A stretch of 64,000 nt of DNA, taken from positions 105,378-169,377 of the forward strand of contig JAKLKC010000006.1 in NCBI GenBank assembly GCA_023150875.1, in the 5' to 3' direction. Source of the DNA: Myxococcota bacterium (GTDB taxonomy: Bacteria > Myxococcota_A > UBA796 > UBA9615 > JAKLKC01). The notes under the pieces are model-generated. The model worked only from the letters and a program-made list of their open reading frames with translations. It did not search any database and was not told where the DNA came from. Positions 60,013 to 64,000 of the stretch are shown one piece after another (the first letter of the stretch is position 1; every line of letters begins with the position of its first letter). Both the position numbers and the translations under genes were made by a program.

Positions 60013-60652
60013 ATGCTTGAACGGACGTGTGGCCGCCCACCCTTCGCCGTCCTCCCCTTCGCCGTCTGCGCCGCGTTCCTCCTCGCCCCCCCCCCCGGTA
60101 GCGGCTGCGGAGTACGAGGGACGGGAGATCGCCCCTGACTCCCCGGGGGCGGCGTGGGTGAGGTCGGACTGGGAGCGCGACCTGCTGGGTGCGACCCTCC
60201 CCCTCCTCACGTTCGATCCCCTCGGGCGGGAGGGCCTGGAGTACTGGGTCGAGGCCCGTGTGAAGGTGGGAAGCGAGGATGCCACCTTCGCCCTGGGCCC
60301 CTGGACGCCGCGAGCCGGGGAGTCCGTGGAGGCGGTCGTGGAGGTCCCGGCCGACGTGGACCTCGGTCCCCTGCCCGTGTCGGCCCTGGGGGACTTCCTC
60401 GTCCAGGTCGTGGTGGTGGACGCCGAGTCGGGTGTCGAGTTCGCGCGGGAGTCCGCCCCACGCCTGTACTTCATCGCGGATGCCGACGGCACCGTGCGCC
60501 TCCTCGACGAGGAGGAAGCCGCCGTCGAGGCTCCCTACGGGCTGGTGGGGGCCACTGCCGAGGATCTCGCGGAGATCGACGAACTCGCGGCTCGCCTCAG
60601 CGCCGAGGGGGCGATCATCGAGCGGGTCGTCCGCGTGGAGCCCCCCCGATGA
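60013..60652 (+). CDS. Secreted protein of unknown function, frameshifted at a C11 tract
   Basis: The ATG at 60013 opens a signal peptide (MLERTCGRPPFAVLPFAVCAAFLLAP), but the mature protein (VAAAEYEGREIAPDSPGAAW...VRVEPPR) is in another frame. The switch lies in a run of eleven C at 60086-60096, inside the signal-peptide region: with ten or thirteen C the two frames join as ...FLLAPPPVAAAEYEG, giving a normal cleavage site. As written, translation ends after about 40 codons. The mature domain (about 170 residues) has a beta-strand-rich first half (EYWVEARVKVGSEDATFALGP, GDFLVQVVVVDAESGVEF) and a helical end. I do not recognise a family. It overlaps the protease gene by four bases (ATGA). Confidence 0.7.
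60086..60096 (+). repeat. Homopolymer C11 tract within a signal-peptide coding region
   Basis: Eleven consecutive C bases between the hydrophobic core and the predicted cleavage site of the first operon gene. Tract length sets the reading frame: 11 is out of frame, 10 or 13 in frame. Simple C or G runs of this size in signal-peptide or 5' coding DNA are the classic contingency-locus form, but also a common sequencing-error site. Confidence 0.85.
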
Positions 60653-62016
60653 GCGCCCGGCACCCATCGCCGCTGTCCCGGCGCCCCGCCGGGAGACGAC
60701 CCCCGCCCTCCCTGGTCCTGGCTTCCCTGGCCCTCCTCGTGGCCTTCCCATCCGTGGCGGGCGCTACGGAGAAGTCCCCGCGGTTCTGTGTGAGTCACCA
60801 GGTCGACTACGCCGACGCCATCGGGATCGGCGACGACTTCTTCACCGACAACTCCAACAAGACCGGGATCGGTGCCCTCGTCAACGTCTTCGAAGAGGCC
60901 GACCCCGGTGACCTGCTGGGGGGCTTCTACGCTTCCGACGGTTTCGATGGTGGGACGGCGGGGTGTACCCCGTTCGTTTCGGGGATCACGGGCCCACTCG
61001 ATGTCGTCGTGTACGCCAGCGCCTACGTCAGGGGCAACTTCGCGACGGTCTTCGACGATCCGGACTCGCTCGACATCCACGCCGAAGGGTTCCTCGTCGA
61101 TCCCGACGACTGGGCGGATGGGGCGACGGTGCCGATCACCACGACCATACAGCCTCACTGGAATATCCTCGCCGCGGCGGAGTGGGCGCTGGCCCAGGTC
61201 GACCTCGACTACGGCTTCTATCAAATCCCCTTCTACACGTATGGATGTTACGTCCTTGACCCGGATACGGACGAGAGGAGGGGGAACTGCGCCAAGAGCG
61301 ACGGCGTCTACATCGACGCGGATCCCCCGGACACCGGCAACTATAGCTTCCGGCGCAAGTACATCATCGCCCACGAGGCCGGGCACTACGTGCATCAGAT
61401 CGCGAACGGCGCGGCGGGAGCGGCGACCGACTACTCGGCACCCCTGGTACGCTGCTTCAACGACTGGGAGGACGAGACCAAGGACCCGTACGCGGAACCC
61501 ATGGCCGCCGATCCCCACCTCGCGAGCGAGGGGGATCACGGCAATCACGAGATGAACACCCGCGAGTACCAGAGCGCGGCCGTCGGCGAGGGCTTCGCGC
61601 ACTACTTCGCCGCCCTCGCCTTCAACGAGATCGGGCAGGACTGCTGGTTCGAATACTACAACCCCCTCAACCCCGACTGGCAACTGGATCGAGTGCTGAC
61701 CGACGGCCGCACCCTGGACTGCGCCGGCAGCGCGACGGCGCCACTCGCGTACCTCGAGAACATGCGCTACGGTCCCGTGGAGGATCGGGGAACCGAGCTG
61801 GACTGGCTGCGCTTCTTCTGGTCCCTCGGCCAGCAGCCGGGGGTCGACCACTCCCTGCTCCTCTCCATCTGGGACGCCGCGGAACCCGACGGATGGGCGC
61901 CCGCGGATGGGGCTCCGGCCGACAGGCCGTACACCAGGCTTCGGAATGCGGCCGCAGGTGCCGGCATCGGGAGCGTGTGGGACTCCCTCGCCGCCTACCA
62001 TGGGGTGGATCATTGA
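60649..62016 (+). CDS. Secreted putative zinc metalloprotease (HEAGH)
   Basis: A 455-residue protein with a signal peptide (SLVLASLALLVAFPSVAGA). The N-terminal domain (VDYADAIGIGDDFFTDNSNKTG) and the Cys-bearing strands (FCVSHQ, AGCTPF, YGCYVLD, RGNCAKSD) lead to HEAGH at 242-246 (KYIIAHEAGHYVHQIANGA). A second glutamate motif, VGEGFAHYFAALAF (E314), lies 68 residues on and would be the third metal ligand of a gluzincin. NHEMNTREYQSAA precedes it. I do not know a named family with exactly this layout, so protease function is inferred from the motif pair. Coupled to the preceding gene by ATGA overlap and paralogous to the truncated gene at 62864. Confidence 0.8.
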   Translation: MSARHPSPLSRRPAGRRPPPSLVLASLALLVAFPSVAGATEKSPRFCVSHQVDYADAIGIGDDFFTDNSNKTGIGALVNVFEEADPGDLLGGFYASDGFDGGTAGCTPFVSGITGPLDVVVYASAYVRGNFATVFDDPDSLDIHAEGFLVDPDDWADGATVPITTTIQPHWNILAAAEWALAQVDLDYGFYQIPFYTYGCYVLDPDTDERRGNCAKSDGVYIDADPPDTGNYSFRRKYIIAHEAGHYVHQIANGAAGAATDYSAPLVRCFNDWEDETKDPYAEPMAADPHLASEGDHGNHEMNTREYQSAAVGEGFAHYFAALAFNEIGQDCWFEYYNPLNPDWQLDRVLTDGRTLDCAGSATAPLAYLENMRYGPVEDRGTELDWLRFFWSLGQQPGVDHSLLLSIWDAAEPDGWAPADGAPADRPYTRLRNAAAGAGIGSVWDSLAAYHGVDH

Positions 62017-62030
62017 GCCAGAGCATCGAG

Positions 62031-62822
62031 ATGGGGCCCCCTTGCCCCGGTGGGGTATCCCCGAAGAAGCGGACGCCCAACCACGCCGCGCTCGCGGCCC
62101 TCATGTGCCTGGCGGGCTGTACACAGTACGGCGCGAGCGGGCTTCCCGCTGACCCCGGGCGGTGCGGGAACGAGATGATGGGGTCCATTACGGTCTCCTT
62201 CCCGGTGGGGCCGCCTTCGAGCTGGGTCGAGGGGCGCTTCACCGAGTGGGGCGAGGATTGGGATGAGAATCGCTTCGTGGCCACGTTCGAGAGCACCAGT
62301 GGCGAGTCTTGGGACTTCGGAGACATGTTCGGAACCCCCCTGGTCGTGCACCATGTGTGGCTCACCATCCCCGACATGACGTACGCGGGTGACGTTTCGG
62401 TCAGGTTCGAGACCGCCTGCCTCGGCGTCGAGTTCGGTCTAAGTGGGCACGTGACGATCCACTCCCTCACCGAGCCGGACCACCTCCTCCTCAGCTTCGG
62501 CAACTGCTACGGAGACGGGTACGGGCCGTCCGGGGAACCCATCCCCCTCGACTTCGGCGACGTCGTCCTCGACATGTCCCTGCCGGGGTGCGAGTACACC
62601 CTCGACACGATGGAAGGGTACGAGATCAGGTCCGTGCCCCTGCTCGTCGAGACCGGGGGCGAGAGCCTCACCTTGTACCAGGCGGAGACCGCGACCGTCG
62701 GCAGGTTCCGGATCGACCTCTGGGCCCACCAGGAAGGTGTGGACGCGGAGGGCCAGTCCGAGGGCCGGGGGCTGAGCATGGTGTTGTACGACCGGACTCT
62801 TCCCCTGCCCCAGGGACCCTGA
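62031..62822 (+). CDS. Lipoprotein of unknown function in the protease operon
   Basis: From the ATG at 62031 the 263-residue product has a basic n-region (PKKRTPNHAAL), a hydrophobic core and an LAGC lipobox (ALAALMCLAGC). A TTG at 62013 overlapping the protease stop (TTGA) is an alternative start. The mature part is beta-rich (GSITVSFPVGPPSSWVEGRF, LVVHHVWLTIPDMTYAGDVSV, YEIRSVPLLVETGGESLTLY) with four Cys. No family recognised. Its place between an active-site-intact protease and its degenerate paralogue suggests a shared surface role. Confidence 0.72.
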   Translation: MGPPCPGGVSPKKRTPNHAALAALMCLAGCTQYGASGLPADPGRCGNEMMGSITVSFPVGPPSSWVEGRFTEWGEDWDENRFVATFESTSGESWDFGDMFGTPLVVHHVWLTIPDMTYAGDVSVRFETACLGVEFGLSGHVTIHSLTEPDHLLLSFGNCYGDGYGPSGEPIPLDFGDVVLDMSLPGCEYTLDTMEGYEIRSVPLLVETGGESLTLYQAETATVGRFRIDLWAHQEGVDAEGQSEGRGLSMVLYDRTLPLPQGP

Positions 62823-62863
62823 GCCGCAAGCCGGCACGTTCTCTTGCCGGGAAGGAGGTCGAG

Positions 62864-64000
62864 TTGACACCCAGATCCATCGCCCTGCCACTGTCTATCC
62901 TCTTCGTCCTGCTCGCCCCTCGGCCCAGCAGCGCCATGTATCACCCGTTGCGGGTGTGCGTCTGGAACGCTCTCAACTACGACGACGCCAGCCCGGGGGT
63001 CGGGGACGACTTCTGGACGGACAACGCCGACACGGCTGCCGGCGGGATCTGGGTGAAGGTCACCTCCCAGGGCTCCACCCTCTTCGACAACTACACGGAG
63101 GAACACGGGGGCGCCGGCCAGGCCGGGTGTACGCCCCTGCTGCCGTTCGTCACCGGTGCCTACTTCAACGTGTACGTCTACAGCGAGTCCCAAGTCGACG
63201 GCCACAAGGTGAAGGTCTACCGAGACGAGACGAACGTGAGGTCCGTGCAGACGTTCATGGGGCTCCTGACGACGGACTACCCCATCAACACCAGCGTCGC
63301 GGTGACCACGAGCGCGACCCACTCCTTCCTCCTCCTGGCGGCGTCCACGTTCGCGCTCTTCACGGTCCAGCCGGACCTCGCTACCACCTACACCTTGCGC
63401 GCCGTCCCCCACTCGGCGTGCGGGACCTGCGTGGTCGGTGGAGAGGCGTGGTTCGATCCCTTCTACATCCGGAAGAAGTACGCCGTCTCCCGACAGCTTG
63501 GCCTCATGACCCTCCGATCCGCGAACGGTGGGAACTCGGCTATCAAGAGCTACACCTCGCGCCTCGTCAACCTCTACAACGACCGCGTGCGGGAGGACGG
63601 TGTCGACACCAATCGCTGGGCCAGCGAGCTCGACCACGGTTGGCACGAGCTGAACACCCGCGAGTACCAGAGCACGGCCGCCATCGAGGGGTTCGCCAAC
63701 TACTTCGCCGCCGTGGCCTGGAACGAGCCCGACCCGCAGGACTGCTGGTTCGAGCAATACAACCCCCTGTTGATCGACTGGGACCTCAGCGGCAGCGTCG
63801 ATGGCGCGGAGTCGGACCGTTCGGTCGACTGCGCGTCCTACGCCACGGCTCCGCTCGCATACATGGACACGCTGTGCAACAAGGGAGCGTGGGTGACGGG
63901 CTCCAACGACTACATCCGACTCGTCAACCGGGGCACCGAGATCGACTGGATGCGATTCCTGTGGAACCTGATGGTCCAGGAGTCCCTGACCTTCGCGCAG
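62864..64000 (+). CDS. Paralogue of the HEAGH protease lacking the zinc motif (3'-truncated by window end)
   Basis: The TTG at 62864 lies five bases after GAAGGAGG and gives a signal peptide (SIALPLSILFVLLAPRPSSA). The protein parallels the upstream protease: CVWNALNYDDASPGVGDDFWTDN matches CVSHQVDYADAIGIGDDFFTDN; HELNTREYQSTAAIEGFANYFAAVAWNEP matches HEMNTREYQSAAVGEGFAHYFAALAFNE; DCWFEQYNPLLIDWDL matches DCWFEYYNPLNPDWQL. But where the protease has KYIIAHEAGHYVHQI this one has KYAVSRQLGLMTLRS, so both zinc-binding His and the catalytic Glu are gone. An inactive pseudo-protease is the natural reading. The frame is open to the last base of the window (379 codons). Confidence 0.82.
   Translation, partial: MTPRSIALPLSILFVLLAPRPSSAMYHPLRVCVWNALNYDDASPGVGDDFWTDNADTAAGGIWVKVTSQGSTLFDNYTEEHGGAGQAGCTPLLPFVTGAYFNVYVYSESQVDGHKVKVYRDETNVRSVQTFMGLLTTDYPINTSVAVTTSATHSFLLLAASTFALFTVQPDLATTYTLRAVPHSACGTCVVGGEAWFDPFYIRKKYAVSRQLGLMTLRSANGGNSAIKSYTSRLVNLYNDRVREDGVDTNRWASELDHGWHELNTREYQSTAAIEGFANYFAAVAWNEPDPQDCWFEQYNPLLIDWDLSGSVDGAESDRSVDCASYATAPLAYMDTLCNKGAWVTGSNDYIRLVNRGTEIDWMRFLWNLMVQESLTFAQ

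Overview
This window is very GC-rich throughout and looks like a chromosomal segment of a Gram-negative, lipoprotein-rich bacterium of the Myxococcota/deltaproteobacterial type. The reasons are an OmpA protein with thrombospondin type 3 repeats, a Lol-type lipoprotein transport operon, many lipobox signal peptides, and FG-GAP and MopE-type calcium-binding repeats. There are also low-complexity linkers of the DDDSA kind, C-terminal Cys-hydrophobic-Arg tails resembling MYXO-CTERM sorting signals, and hybrid sensor kinases. The assignment is inference from gene content. I saw no rRNA, tRNA or CRISPR array.

Layout. 0-10 kb: a SpoIID-like protein and a GH18 hydrolase, then a six-gene minus-strand operon (TetR regulator, outer-membrane barrel, ABC ATPase, two FtsX-type permeases, LolA-like protein) whose promoter carries a clear TetR-type operator, then a DUF4143 AAA ATPase. 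10-16.5 kb: a lipoprotein; an unusual four-module protein (VKOR, DsbA-like, sulfatase-modifying-factor fold, TlpA-like thioredoxin); an FG-GAP protein; and a B12-binding radical SAM protein. 16.4-19.6 kb: an accessory, partly decayed zone with a duplicated 254-bp palindromic intergenic repeat, a frameshifted sulfatase-like lipoprotein and FG-GAP debris. 19.6-29 kb: two tandem FG-GAP lipoproteins, a LytTR two-component pair, a DUF72 protein whose 3' end runs into the kinase, a MopE-type lipoprotein and an OmpA protein.

29-43 kb: a glycogen-debranching-like enzyme, a hybrid sensor kinase, a DASS (SLC13) transporter, a three-gene Ter cluster (TerD, TerA, and a TerA-like domain fused to a trypsin-like protease), a polytopic GT39-like membrane protein, a TPR lipoprotein and two small Cys-rich lipoproteins. 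43-49.4 kb: four tightly overlapping small membrane-protein genes closed by a perfect 15-bp hairpin, then an MMPL/RND exporter coupled to a PlsC acyltransferase, a small ORF and a parvulin-type lipoprotein. 49.4-60 kb: a 1234-residue secreted metalloprotease with a long DDDSA linker and a sorting-type tail, MurB coupled to a cation-diffusion transporter, a calcium-repeat lipoprotein and a large calcineurin-like phosphoesterase. 60-64 kb: a four-gene secreted operon. Its first gene is broken by an 11-C tract inside its signal-peptide region, its second encodes a HEAGH protease, its third a lipoprotein, and its fourth a paralogue of the second in which the zinc-binding motif has been replaced (cut by the window end).

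Several genes have a sigma70-like -10 box placed so that transcription would start at or next to the start codon, suggesting leaderless mRNAs are common here; I used this to choose starts. Many minus- and plus-strand genes are coupled by ATGA, GTGA or TTGA overlaps, so most of the window is operonic.
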